64,000 nt of DNA, from NCBI RefSeq assembly GCF_002127325.2, contig NC_035436.2, positions 115,756,088 through 115,820,087 of the forward strand, in the 5' to 3' direction. This stretch comes from Helianthus annuus. Taxonomy: Eukaryota > Streptophyta > Magnoliopsida > Asterales > Asteraceae. Below the pieces are notes generated by a model, which did not search any database, was not told where the DNA came from, and saw only the letters and a program-made list of their open reading frames with translations. Positions 9,628-21,656 of the stretch are shown in pieces. The stretch's first letter is position 1; each line of letters starts with the position of its first letter. The translations under genes were made by a program, and so were the position numbers.

Positions 9628-12600
9628 ATGAGTGATGAATTTTACAACGCGTTTGCCACATCCCCGACTACTCCGGCTTCCATTGCTCAAAACATGAATT
9701 TGGAAAATGAGACTGGAACAATGCAAAAACCCTCGAAGCTAATGAGCATTGAGGAGTATCACGGATGGAAAGATAGATTTGAAAACTGGGTTCAAGCAAA
9801 CCATTTGAGATCTTGGGAATGTATTTTGAATAAGTTTGTTCTATCACGTACAGATCTGCAAAGTTGAAAAAGAAATTTCGGAATTCAGTGACAAAGAAGA
9901 CATAGCTGTAAAGAAGACATATTTGTATTGCTTCAACATGACAAAACTTCAAAATCAATTTGGGATGCTCTTAAAATCAAGTTTGAGGGAAGTGAAAAGA
10001 TGATTAAGAGTAAAAAGGCACTGCTTAAGAAAGAATTTGATATTTTCACAAGTTTGCCAGGGGAAGATACAAAGAAACTAATTGAAAGATATTGCCACTT
10101 AGTGCGATCTATGTCTATGTTAAGCATAACCAAAGATCGAGAGGAATGGGTCGACAAATTAGCTGATGCTTTACCTTAGAAAGAGTGGGGTACATATTTG
10201 ATGATCCTAAAGAACACAGGAGTATATGATGTTTTGACAATTTCTCAGTTTATTGAGAAGATTGAGGGTCAAGATCTTGAACAACAAAAGATTGCAAGGA
10301 TGAATAATCCTAGTGGTCAACAAGACGTGAAAATGTATTACAAAGGCAGTGTTCAAGAGGTTGAAAGAAGTCCGAAAATACAAATTGCGTTTAGTGCTGG
10401 AAACTCATCTGAAAATGTTGATCAAGGTTTAAACAACAACAATGGATTTTCTTTATATCCGAGTGTTAATCCCAAGAGTTCATCATCAAGTTTTCATTCT
10501 CAAAGTACAAAAAGTGGTGCTTGTGTGATACAGTGCAACATTGCTTTGAATCTTCCAGAAGGTCAAAGTTTTTCTGAAGAAATTGCAAAAGATCACATGT
10601 CGTTACTAGCAACGGTGCTACAATCATATGAAGGTTTGGTTGCAGGGAGAATCGGGAATCCTATGCTAACAAAAGAGGATTACGATCAGATAGACGCTGA
10701 AGAGATGGAGCTCATGGACATCAAATGGTGTCTAGCTAGTGTCCTGAGAAGAGCTGAAAAGTTCAAGATGATTACTGGAAGAAATGATTTTCTTGATGCA
10801 CATGTTTCTACTTTAGGTTTTGATAAATCTAAAGTTACTTGTTTTCGATGCAGGCAGAAAGGTCATTTCAAAAGGGAATGCAAGAATAGAGAAGCAAATG
10901 AATCAAAGAATCCATTTGGAAAAGATGACTACTTCAGGAAAGCCATATATCAACAAGTTGGTCAACAACAACAACAAGAACCACAAGTGGCTCATGGTAT
11001 AAAAGTGATAGAAGATTCTTCAAAGAGAGCATGTTTGGTGAATCAAGAAAATTTTAGCTGGGATAAATACATTTCATCCGAAAGCAAAGCATGCCTAATC
11101 AATCAAGATGATGAAAGGTTACCTGAAGGTTTTAGCTGGGATATGTTTGTGGATGAGAAAGGAGAGTTTAAAGCTTTCATTGCTAAAATTGTGAAAGAAC
11201 CAGATATGTTTGCCGAGTGGATGAAAGCTATTGGTGTTAGTGTGAAGAATCAAGACGAAAAGTCTGTCTCATCTGATGAAAGTTCACAAAGTTCAGATGA
11301 AAGATCAGAAATAGCAATTGTTTTTGATCAAACACCATCTGATTCTGGTTCTTCGGATGATAGTTCTGACAAGTCAATAGAGTTTGATCAATCACCAACT
11401 GATGACAGTAGTGACGATGAAGAAGAAAGACATATTAATGTTGCAAAATCTCATCTCTCTCCTGAAAGTTTTCAATTTTATTTTGCAGATCGCTTGGAGA
11501 AACTGAAGGAGAAACAAGCTGCAAAAGAACAAAAGAAAATGAAGTCTAAAAGTGTTGCTCAAAAGGATGAGACTGTTCAAAATGAAGAAGTTAAAATTGT
11601 TGCTGAGGAGATTGTTGAAACTGAGAAGGTGATTGAAAGTGAAAAAGTTGTTGAAGCTGAGAAAATTAATGAAGTAGAAAAGATTGTGGAAGTCATCAAG
11701 CCTTGCTCAAAGTGTCTAGAATCTTGCAAGGAATGTGCAGCTAAAGATGAAAAGTTGGTTGAGTTTGAAAAGATGAAGGAACAATTACTGTTCAATCTCA
11801 ATTACGTGAAGGAATCTTACGATGTATTGAACAGAACAGTAACTGGTCTTCAAAAAACAAATTCTGAAAGAGAAGACGCTTTGACAATGATGAATGCAAC
11901 GATGATGACGAAACAAAAAGCTATAAACTATTATATTGAGGAATGTGCTAAGCTGAAACAAGAGTTGGAGACTGAGAAAATTGAGAATGAGGGAATCAGA
12001 CTCTTATTAAAAAGTTATTCTAGTTCTGATTATCTTACTGATCGAATTTATCCAACTGTTGCAGGTTTCGAAGCATTTCAGGATGAGAAGCCAAAGAAGA
12101 AGGATACTGGTAAGAAACCGAGTGTTAGCTATAACAAGTGTTCGCCTCCGATCTGGGAAGGTTATTCTCCCAGAAAACCAAATGAGGAGCAAGTCCAAAA
12201 AGCAGTCAATATGACGCTAAAATCCGAAACAACTGATGAATTACCAGAAAACATTGACGTCACTTTCACATCGTCTGACACTGATCATGAGTCTGAGTTA
12301 ATTAAAAAGGTGGTCGATCAAGTGTTGGATACAGATGAGGAGTCTGAGTCAAAGTCTGAGTCTGGAGGTTCAAGTTCGTCAGTCAACAGTCCAAACACAT
12401 CGGTTAAACGGGCTTACAGTAAAGAGTTTTTGTTATCAAAATCTAATTTGAATGAGGAAACATTTGAAGTTGCATACACTTTGAATGATTCTGACAAATT
12501 ATATTCTGATAAAGAATTTCCAATAAGAAGTGTTAGATTTAAAATGATCAAAAAGGTTTTCAAAATGACAGAAATCAATATTTCTGAAATAAAAGATTTA

Positions 12601-13502
12601 AATCTTACTAGAAAACCTAAAAAATACACTTCAAGAGTTCAACAACGATTAAACAAGAAAAAGGGTTACAATTCTGGTTCTGGTTTTCAAAAGAAACCAA
12701 ACCATAACGGTAATTTCAAAAAGAAAGGTCTTGGTTTTATTCCACCTGAAAATTATAAAAATGAGAAAATTTCTAAAACAAACACAAAATTTGTTTCAGG
12801 AGGAAGTGCTGAAGAAGAACAGAAGAAACCTTTCTGGAGATAATCAAATCAGGAGTTTCCTGCTGAGAGGAAAGGAACTGGAGTTTTTCATCGAAAGGAG
12901 ACTAGAACCTGTTACAAGTGCAATGAAGTTGGTCACATTGCATGGAACTGTTCTCAAGATACTAAGACAAAACAGGGAGTCTCTGAAAAACTTAAAGAAA
13001 AAGTTGTTGATGTTGAACTACCAACTGAGAAATTCAAAATTTTTGAAAATTCAACTTATGAAGTTGGTGAGTGTTCAAGGAAAATTTTTTACAAAAAGAG
13101 AGCCAAGGACAACCAAATGTGGGTTGTTAAGAAGTTTGATGAGAAAACCGGCGATGATTCTGGTTCCACAAAGCTAGAAGAGTCACAAGTTGAGGTCAAT
13201 GAAGAGAACTCAGTACCTTCAGTGAATGATGATAATTTTCCATCATTGAAGGATGGAAAGTTTAAGTAGAAAATTGGTAAAGTTGAGATCTCGAATCAAT
13301 TCTATTCTGAAAAAAGAAAGAATTTGATGTTGAGAAAGCATTCAATGGAAGTATGAAAAAGATTTTTGAGAAAATGGTCAAGGGAAAGGCCAAAGAGGTT
13401 AAAGATTTTTATGCTACAAAGAAGGCAACTTATAACCCAACTGAATCAGAGTTAAAATCACCCAAGGTTGGTCAAACTTGGGTGGAAATTCTTTTTTCTT
13501 AA
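9628..13502 (+). pseudogene. gag: Element A gag (Copia type, long coiled-coil Gag), broken
   Basis: Gag packages element RNA in cytoplasmic virus-like particles. The likely start is the ATG at 9628 (MSDEFYNAF), just after the motif array. Parts in order: Copia-type Gag core (UBN2-like, about 9740-10320); a first zinc knuckle CFRCRQKGHFKREC at 10840-10881; Ser/Asp-rich linkers; Glu/Lys coiled coil (about 11490-12000); basic stretch (about 12590-12840); a second knuckle CYKCNEVGHIAWNC at 12913-12954; and an end at VGQTWVEILFS with TAA at 13500. The frame is kept for most of its length, including an 881-codon stretch (10198-12843). It is broken by a stop at 9865 with out-of-frame text to 9928, a TAG at 10177, TAA at 12841, TAG at 13267 and a frameshift near 13318. 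No pol follows. Confidence 0.8.
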
Positions 13503-15594
13503 AAATCTGACTTTGCCGGAGATCCCAAGTTTGTAATCGCGAATCAGGAATCGGCATCTTTCTTGATAATTGATTTTGTGAATGAATCTTATAATGGTTA
13601 AATGTTTACAGGTTAAGTGTGCTGCCGGAGCTTCCAAGTTGGTAAGTGTGAAACAGGAATCGGCATTTTTATAGATGTGTTATTCCTACAACTGGTTATC
13701 TACAAGTGGTACAAAGATTTGTTTTTACAAGTGATTCGTCAAGGTCATTAAATTGAACTTGATGTAATCCTGATACATGTGGTTAAAAATGGACAATGTG
13801 ATGAGTTTACCCCGAACCTACAAGTGGTTAAAACACAACTTATTTTCCGGAAAAATCATTTTGATTGAAACAAACTTAAGTGTTTTGAAATCAAATTGTG
13901 AAAATAGTTTGTTGAAAGGGGGAGTTCTGATTGTTTATACCTAGTGGATGGCGAATTGAAGAGATTCGATATCAGTTGTCACATTGTTTGTATAGTTTGT
14001 TTTCAAATTTCTTTAAATGTGTTTGCATTTTAGGGGGAGTAAAAATTTCAGAAAATCCAAAAACATTAGAAAATTTGAAAAAGTCTAAAACATGATAAAA
14101 CAAAAAATGAGTTTTGTTGTGAAAAAAAAAAGGAAATGATAGTACATCAGTGGGCTATCACAATATGCTAAAGAAATGGAAAGTGAAAAAATGTGATAAA
14201 CAATCTCACTGCGGATATGCCAGTAGGTTTTTGCACAGTTAGTAGATTGTGACGAGATATAAACCTAAATTTCAAACTTGCTTATATCATGGGGAACATT
14301 TCTTGGATATATGGGTAACCCCCAAAATATTGTTTGAAAGGTCCCTCTTTCTGAGATACTAGGTCTTTATACTCAGTGATATCTGGGGTATTATCCCGGG
14401 ACTTCTGATTTTGTGGAAGCAATGGCCTAGTCCCCGTATAATACTTTCAGCAAATGCTTGAAATATAGCGCCGCCCTCAGCATAAAAAATGATGAAACAT
14501 TGAAAAATGCTAATCATGTGCTGTTGTAGAAAAGATCCTCTAAAGGGGACATACCAAAAGTCGAACCGTCATTCTCTGCTGAACGGAAGTTCTTACCTGA
14601 GCTCTCACGGTTTCGCACCTAACCCCTTACAGATATCATCTAGGTATACTCACCTGTAAGACTGAATATTGGGATCTGGATACGGGAGTATATTCAAGTA
14701 GTGGGTCACACGGATAAGTTTAAGTCATTAAAACATTAATATCGTATCTCGAAACAGTTGAACTTTGTGTGAAAATTTAAGTGGAGCAGTATACTGACAA
14801 TCTAAGTGAATTGTTTTGAACTGAAAATGAATTGAAGCTTAACAGTGTTGGTGATTTGTCTCATAAACTGATATGATCCTCTTACACAAACTCACAAAAA
14901 TATTTGTCTGTAAATATTTCTTTAGTGCATTTCATTTCATTCAAAAATCCTAAACGATTTTCAGTGTGTTTTAGCTTAAATTTTGAAAAATTTAAAAAAA
15001 AAATTCGACAACTGATGTTGGAGAGCTGATTTTCAAAATTCCAAGTGCTAAACATGATGAGCAATTTGTGAAGGGGAGTCTGTGTTTAAATGAGAAAAGT
15101 TTTTTTTAATAAAAACAATATTCCTGAAATTGGTTCATTAGAGACTATAAATGATAAATCATTTTGAGATTTGTTCTACAAGTCGTAAGCAGAGTGCAAA
15201 TTTATTAACTTGGAAAATTTATTTTTGGGTAGAGAATTTGTGTAGGAAACAGGATAAGAGCTAGGTGATCTTGGGATAAAAGCAAGTTTCCGATACCTGA
15301 ATAGAATGAGAATCAGGTTATGATACTGGAGCTGATGATGCTAATGAACTTAAGGAATCAAGAGATCTGATCAAGAGAATTAGAAAGCTTGAGAGCAAGT
15401 TCATGATTCTGATTTTGTGAAAGCCAGATTGCAATTCCAGCACATCGAAAGGGGGAGTCTGAAGACATCTGAGAGAAGGATTAGTTCGAAGGGAGAATGT
15501 TGGTGCTGGTAGAAAGAGGAAAGCCCAAAGACTGATAAAGATTGAAGATGAGAAGACTCGACACTTAAGACTCGTCAACATCTGAGGGGGGGTC
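13503..15594 (+). other. Element A 3' untranslated interior, no pol
   Basis: There is no open frame with pol motifs here. Two related segments (about 13510-13571 and 13618-13677) share GCCGGAG, TCCCAAGTT and CAGGAATCGGCAT and are spaced about 108 bp. Several purine tracts resemble the final one: AAAGGGGGAGTT (about 13915), TAGGGGGAGT (about 14031) and AAAGGGGGAGTCTG (about 15448). The tract next to the 3' LTR is GAGGGGGGGTC at 15584-15594. Multiple upstream purine tracts are a known Sirevirus trait. Confidence 0.65.
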
Positions 15595-16039
15595 TGTTGG
15601 TGCTTGCATCTGTCGACTTAGTCTTGTATCGAGTCTTGTACTAGATTGTTAGATCAGGGCACGTTGTACAAGAAATTAGGGTTTGGATGTGTTAATTGTG
15701 CTAATTCCGCTTGAAAGTGTACATGGTGGTTTCAAGCGAAATCAAGTGAGTGATTCCGCTTGAGTGGGGTTTGGCTTGAGATGTAATTCCGCTTAAAGCA
15801 TGTTCAAGCGGAATCTCATGTCCTATATATAGCTTTCGAGCGAAATCATTTGGAACAGTTCATGATTTGGATACCAAGGTGCTGCCGATTTGTCCAGTGA
15901 TTGTAATCGGTGTTAATTCAATCAAAAGGAAGTTTAAAGTGATATTCAAGCTGTTTCGAAGTCTATTTCTCTGTTTCCGCCTTTGAAATAGATTAAAACT
16001 CCTCTGAACGACTCGTTTAGGTCGCACAACGATCCTACA
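15595..16039 (+). repeat. Element A 3' LTR
   Basis: A 445-bp copy of the 5' LTR, TGTTGGTGC to GATCCTACA, with about 13 substitutions and no indel by eye. The TATATATA box is preserved. Confidence 0.9.
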
Positions 16040-16044
16040 GATCC

Positions 16045-16334
16045 TACATTGACTTAGTTATTCTTTTCTACGTTATTTTACGAGTTAACACGGCACAACG
16101 TGCGTGTGTGGTTCAACCTTTTTACGTCTATTTTTTCCATGTAACAAGTTCATCGCAACGCGTGTGTCCTAAATCGACATAGTTATTCTTTTCGTGTTAT
16201 ATGTTTCGGTCTTATATTTCCACATTAACACGCCACAACTTCAGTGTTGGTGGTCGCTACCAGCGGTGTGGCATTGATGTTATTTGACATAGTTTTAGGG
16301 CCCCCGCCGCAACGCGGGGGGTGCTTAATTCTAG
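16045..16334 (+). mobile_element. Helitron 3' terminal part, interrupted by element A
   Basis: The end shows a GC-rich hairpin, CCCCCGC (16301-16307), loop CGCAAC, GCGGGGG (16314-16320). Ten bases later comes CTAG (16331-16334) followed by T, the standard Helitron terminus. Upstream, segments such as GTGCGTGTGTGGTTCAAC recur on both sides of element A, so the Helitron spans A. Its 5' TC end was not found, so its length is unknown. Confidence 0.6.
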
Positions 16335-16722
16335 TTTTATATCAAATATTAACCAGTTGAAAAGAATATACTAATAAGTTTTTTAATCATAATTTTAAGG
16401 ACATTTGGTGGATGTTATTAGAAAGAATATTTAGCTCTATTTAGAATCAAGCAAGCAGTTTACAGTAAGTCATAATTAGTTTTGTTAATATATTTATGTA
16501 CATAATATAAATATATACCCCATATAATTTTGATGGAAAAAATAAATCTACACTAAAACTAGTTTAATACTAGTATTATCACACAAGAATTAAATGTATT
16601 AACTACTTCATTAGTTTTCTGCATTAATAATGAGTTTTCCAAATAAAGGATTGTAATTGTAATTATTAAAGTTAAAGGTTATCCATTGCAATCTGATACA
16701 AACATAAAGGACCAAAAGTGTA
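16335..16722. other. AT-rich spacer
   Basis: I see no gene or defined repeat in this stretch. Confidence 0.5.
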
Positions 16723-17276
16723 AACAATAAAATCTCAAAACAAAATGTGTTATATACTTTATTAATTTGTAGAGATACAAACAAAGCACTAAAGATTTTA
16801 CATTAAGGAATATAAAATTCACATCAACACAATTAAGTTATTTACTAACAAAATAGATGTCTCAAACATATTAGCTGTATTTGAATAAAGGATAAATTTT
16901 ATCACATGTAATTAATATATCAACTATATTTTTATGTTTCTAATTTTCTATTATAGTCCTCAGACTTTTATAACCATATATTGTATACTTTATAAATTTG
17001 TAGAGATACAAACAATAAAATCTCAAAACAAAATGTGTTATATACTTTATTAATTTGTAGAGATACAAACAAAGTAGTAAAGATTTAACATTAAGGAATA
17101 TAAAATTCACATCAACACAATTAAGTTATTTACTAACAAAACAGATGTCTCAAACATATTAGCTGTATTTGAATAAAGGATAATTTTTATCACATGTAAT
17201 TAATATTTCAACTATATTTTTTATGATTCTAATTTTCTATTATAGTCCTCAAACTTTTATAACCATATATTGTATA
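16723..17276. repeat. 288-bp tandem duplication
   Basis: Unit 1 (16723-17010) and unit 2 (17011-17276) both start AACAATAAAATCTCAAAAC. They stay nearly identical to ATAACCATATATTGTATA, differing by a few substitutions and one or two single-base indels. The content is AT-rich and non-coding. Confidence 0.85.
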
Positions 17277-17860
17277 TCAAACTAAACTGCTAAACAAAAC
17301 TGATTTATCAATTGAAAATGCTTCAATTATTTTTCGGTATCTATTTAATATCAGAATTTAGTCAATTGCTGAAAAGAAATTATTATGAATTTTAGGAGAA
17401 AACGTCTAAAAGTGTGAAAATGGTATGAACGGATCCTACCCGAACACGTGGCACGCGATATAATGAAGGCGGAGGGGCTTTTTTGTTCTTTTATCTTCTT
17501 TTTCCAATGCGTTTCTCACAACACCGCTTCATTTTTGGCGTGTAAGATTTTTTGGTGTTTAGTTAGATTTAATAACTACCCGGCGTTTTATTATTTTTTT
17601 AGATCTGCCTCGATGATTAATCGTTTTTGTATTACATATTAAATATTTTGGTGTTTATGGCGTTTCCAAATTCATTAAAATCAATTAATAATTCTAACAT
17701 CTTGGCGTCCATGGCATTCCCAAATTCATTATATACCTTTAATATTTCAAACTTTACAAATTTTTAGTTGTTTTTTTTTAGATTTCACCAGTTGAATTAA
17801 TCACATATATGTTATAAAGGTAAATTTCTTGACGTTCATGTCGTTCTTAAATTCTTTATA
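17277..17860. other. Non-coding DNA with three diverged GGCGTT repeats
   Basis: Phrases like TTTGGTGTTTATGGCGTTTC, CTTGGCGTCCATGGCATTCC and TTGACGTTCATGTCGTTCTT, each followed by AAATTCATTA-like text, recur at about 17647, 17702 and 17828. A 64-codon frame at 17448-17639 has no recognisable domain and I do not call it a gene. Confidence 0.45.
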
Positions 17861-18354
17861 GAGTTAACTTCCATTTTGCTCCATGTGATTTGGTCATTTT
17901 AACGGTTTTGCCCCAGTAGTTTAAAAATAGCCATTTTCCTCCCTGAGTTTTCCAACTTATCATCATTTGCTCCCCGCCTCTAACTCCATCCAAAAATTCC
18001 ATTAACTAGAAGGGTATTTTGGTAATTTTATAGATAAAAGCAAGGGCATGTAAGTCTTTTCATCACCTAAATAAACCTATAACTTGTTTATTTACATGTA
18101 TACAAGTAATTTTTTTCTGATCCCCCATCTTTCCAACCACTCTTTCTACCGGCCACCACCATCCATAACCATCCACCACCACCTGCAACTACCAACTGCC
18201 GACCACGACTACTGCGACTTTTAACTAAACGTTTTAATTAAGTTAGAGCCAGGGAGTAAACTACCGAAATACCGAGGAAAATGGCTATTTTTAAACTATT
18301 GGAGCAAAACCGTTAAAATGACCAAACCACGGGGAGAAAAACGAAAGTTAACTC
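17861..18354. mobile_element. 494-bp Mutator-type MITE
   Basis: The ends GAGTTAACTT and AAGTTAACTC are exact inverted repeats. Inverted similarity extends about 95 bp each side, including GGTCATTTTAACGGTTTTGC and its complement. Flanks TTCTTTATA (17852-17860) and TTCATTATA (18355-18363) are a 9-bp target duplication with one mismatch, typical of Mutator-like elements. The centre is C-rich and non-coding. Confidence 0.8.
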
Positions 18355-18414
18355 TTCATTATAATTCATTAATAATTCAAAAGATTACAACTAAGACGAA
18401 ATCAAACCAAACTA

Positions 18415-18977
18415 ATAGTCTTCTGTGGATGGTATTACATCAGAGATGTACCCATCGCTTTGTTCATCACTTTCTTCAGACTCATCATCATCATCATGTG
18501 GCGTATAACACCATAATCTCATCTCGTCTTTGTTGCATCCTATACTTAAATATCATCACAACCCTGGATCTTGCATCGTTCGACTGTGCTAAATCATAGA
18601 GTTGTTCAAGAAGATGTAGTCTATCTGTGTTCAACATTTCGTCCGTTGTCATGAATAATTCACCCCGTGTTGATAAGTCACTTTCATCGTTCTTGATTGT
18701 TCATCCAAACTCCAACTAGTAACTATTGGTAGATCAGTATCTTCAACATCATCGTCATCACCTGCTGGAAATTTTCTTTTCAATTTCTTACTACCGTTCT
18801 AGTCCTTTCACGATCGTCGGCCATTGGAACCCCAAGAGCCAGAATATCCTTCTAAACGGCTTCATCCATACTACATACGACCTTGATTGTCTTGACCTTC
18901 ACCCTTCTCCTATTAGAGAACTTTAGGACGAAATGTCTACTCGACCTCTCAAACCACCATGCAATAACCTGAGCCAT
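18415..18977 (-). pseudogene. Degenerate coding relic, family not recognised
   Basis: Read on the minus strand from ATG at 18977, the text MAQVIAWWFERSSRHF continues for 42 codons to a TAG and then stays protein-like in the same frame to a TGA (ending ERTRTVVRN). Further on (about 18650-18415), other frames give Glu/Asp-rich text ending in SDGYISDVIPSTED-like sequence. I do not recognise the family. The pattern (one nonsense codon, later frame changes, acidic tail) looks like a decayed gene fragment, possibly carried by a transposon, because GGCG-type repeats flank it on both sides. It could be chance, given the modest length. Confidence 0.3.
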
Positions 18978-19205
18978 TTTTTAAGTTGTATGGCGTTTTA
19001 GACAATGTGTGGCGTGTTTAGAGAATGTATGGAGTGTTAAGTTTTGTTTACCTGTTCTACTTTTATAGTGACCTTTTTTTGGCGCGAGGTACATATGTGT
19101 TTTTGGCGCTAAAAAACATTAGTGATTATATTTTTTTGATGTGTATTTTTTGTATCTTTTGTCGTGCCATGTAGGACGCAGACCTATAATGTGACAGGTA
19201 ATTAT
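18978..19205. other. Spacer before element B
   Basis: Short GGCG-containing repeats (TGGCGTTTTAGACAATGTG, TTTGGCGCTAAAAAAC) are present and no gene. ATTAT at 19201-19205 is the candidate left target site of element B; the partner is not in view. Confidence 0.4.
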
Positions 19206-21653
19206 TGTGACAACTCGTGTTTCAGAACCTTTCTTTATACTTTGATGTAACCAGTGTGGATATTATGTGATAATGTGACTATGTGATTTTAATGGAATGT
19301 ATGTTTTATCTTTTTATGTGGATTGTGTAATGTACGTATATGTAATGTGATCGCACAACGGGAATCTAACCGCACAACTTCAACCCGATCGCACAAGCCC
19401 TTTTGGGCCACACTCTTTGTACTCGAATCTCAAGGGTAGCCCACAATGGGTTCGGCCCATTGCATTCGTTAAGTATTAACCTCATGAGGAGGGGGTATAC
19501 TCCTCATTATTTTGCAAACACTCAAAACACACCAAACCCTAAATCTCTCTCACTCTCCCTCTCAAACTCGACGGTAGCAACATCCCCTCCTTCTCTCGAA
19601 GCTTTCTTGATTCAGATCATCCTTGTTCTACCTCCAAACCGGTTAGTGTTTTGTCATTATTTATTCGTATGATAACTAATGTTGTGATGCTATGGTTTTG
19701 TATGAGGATCTAGGGTTTTTGTTAATATAATCGTTGATGATATGGATTCATGAGACTGATTATGATGGTAAATGATAGGAATTGGTTGATGTTCATGGCT
19801 TAGATTTCATGCTAGTATGTAAATCGTTGATTTAGACAATCCGAATTAGTATGTTTGTCAAGAGTTGTTGTATGTTGAATTAAGGATTTTTGGTGTTAAC
19901 CTCACTATTTGGTTCGATGTTAATGATGGTGGGTGTTATGATATTAGGGTTCATAAGAATTAATTAGTAAATGTTTGGTTTGATCGATGATTAGCATGAT
20001 TGGAAACTGTTGAATTGTTTTGATTGATGGATGCAAAATAGGAAACTGTTAGAATTGAATTGCAAATAATGGTGTAACTAATTTCCATGAAATGCGGATA
20101 ACAAACCTGGTCGCACAAGTGCAATCGCACAAGTGCAATCGCACAAGCTTTAGTCTCACAAAGTAAATCGCACAAGCTAGGTACAATCGATTAGAGCACA
20201 CAGTACAATTGGAACTTGCATGATCACATAAGACATGTGGATCGCACAAGGCAGTGCCGATCGCATAAGTCTTGGGCCACACACAACTGTTTGGACCCTA
20301 TTATGGTGTTGGGCCTTAAAACCCAAAACTCAGTCGCACAACTAAGTTCCAGTCGCACAAGCCACTTGTAATCGCACAAGATTAATTGGATCGCACAAGT
20401 TGATTATCCGTTTAATTGTTTGGGCCGTATAGTTTTGGGTTGCATGTTTTGGGCCGGGTTTGCATTGGATCGCACAACCCGTTGTGAGTCGCACAAGATT
20501 GTGCTGGACGCACAATAGGTTGGGCCGAATGTGTTGGGCTTTAATATTGGATCGCACAAGATGATTGGGCTCGCACAAGCTCAACTGCCCAATCATTTGA
20601 GTCGCACAAGTTTGGGTATTAGGGGTATGCAACTGTTAACGTGTTAAATGTATTCTACGTGTTTGCCATGATCATTATGTTAGCTTATGTGTAAACCTAC
20701 GTACACTATTTGAACCTAGACCTGACATGTATGGTAACAATGTTACGACGTGGTTGACCACTAGCAGCTCGATTGACCTTCTGTTTATCTGCCGAGCTAA
20801 CCTAAGGTGAGTTCACACTTTCTACAAGGTATGGGATTCCCGGTGGTTAGGAATGGGTAAAGGATTAAATCGGAAACTGCGTGATCTCCTGGTTTGGAAC
20901 ACGTACTACATCCTCTTTATTAAAGGGTGATAACATTGTTACTAGACCAAAATCTCTATCATTAAGTCCCTCATTTTTATATCGACTTAATCGCCAGGGC
21001 AATGATGAGCGAGTCATTAGTTAAATAGCGCTATTAGGTTTGACAAGCCTCACACCATGCCGCAGAGGACGGGCGTGGACTAATGGATCTGGGCACGTCA
21101 CTGATGATAGACATTGACGTTAGGGCACCAACTTACTTCAGTCAGTAGTCGATATGGTAACTGGTCTAGTGGGATATTCATGGGGTAGCCCCCATGGCTG
21201 GGAGCCAGAGTTAAAATGAAAGGGTTAATTATGTTTTTCAACAATCCCCATGGCAAGTAAGCCAGCTAAAGGAAACCTATCTTTTTGAAACAACTTAAAA
21301 TGAACACCCAATTGTGAACTCGCTCAACTTTGTTGTTTATTCGTTACTATATGCCTTGCAGGTCGTTAGGTGCTTAGGTGGAGCTTGCACAGGAGGACAG
21401 GGTCGTTGTAGGACATGGAATATTGAGTTCCATGTTAAACATTTGAACCTTTAAACTTATATTTTGTTTTAAACTTTATGCTTCCGCTGATAACTTGAAC
21501 TTAGTTGATTTTTTTTTGACACCAATCATATTGTGGTTGGTTTTACGTTTCCTTTAATACATTGTTCAATATGATTGGTGGCTTGATCCTGGTCATGTCA
21601 CGCTCCCTGCGGTGATACTCCGCTTGTGGAATTTCAGGGGGGGGGGTGTGACA
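19206..21653 (+). repeat. Element B 5' LTR
   Basis: Starts TGTGACAACTCG and ends in a G-tract followed by TGTGACA. A CT-rich leader-like stretch (about 19540-19640) suggests that transcription starts near 19500. The remaining 2 kb would then be R/U5. An acceptor-like TATGCCTTGCAG ends at 21361, 292 bp before the LTR end. Confidence 0.75.
19347..20610 (+). repeat. Array of TCGCACAAG motifs in element B LTR
   Basis: About 18 exact or near copies of TCGCACAA(G/C), often preceded by GA, AA or AG, lie at irregular spacing of about 12-100 bp. There are three at 19350-19400 and the rest at 20110-20605. The gap between the groups contains the CT-rich putative leader. All are in the same orientation. 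Confidence 0.85.
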
Positions 21654-21656
21654 AAT

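Larger units (their letters stand above)
8630..16039 (+). mobile_element. Element A: pol-less Copia-type LTR retrotransposon
   Basis: This is a complete insertion of 7,410 bp with equal-length LTRs (445 bp each) flanked by the 5-bp target duplication GATCC (8625-8629 and 16040-16044). A primer binding site follows the 5' LTR and a purine tract precedes the 3' LTR. The interior encodes a long Copia-type Gag with two zinc knuckles and a coiled coil. I find no protease, integrase, reverse transcriptase or RNase H between the end of gag (13502) and the 3' LTR. It therefore matches the TR-GAG class of non-autonomous elements. The long Gag and repeated purine tracts upstream of the 3' LTR recall Sireviruses. 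By eye the LTRs differ at about 13 of 445 sites. Confidence 0.85.

Noticed and set aside
17440..19190. A larger transposon bounded by GGATCCTACCCG... and TGGCACGACA-like text
   Set aside because: Only a weak, gapped inverted similarity at the ends and no target duplication that I could see.
19347..20610. Regular TCGCACAAG repeats as a CRISPR-like array
   Set aside because: The repeat is only 8-9 bases, spacing is irregular, and it lies in the LTR of a plant retrotransposon.
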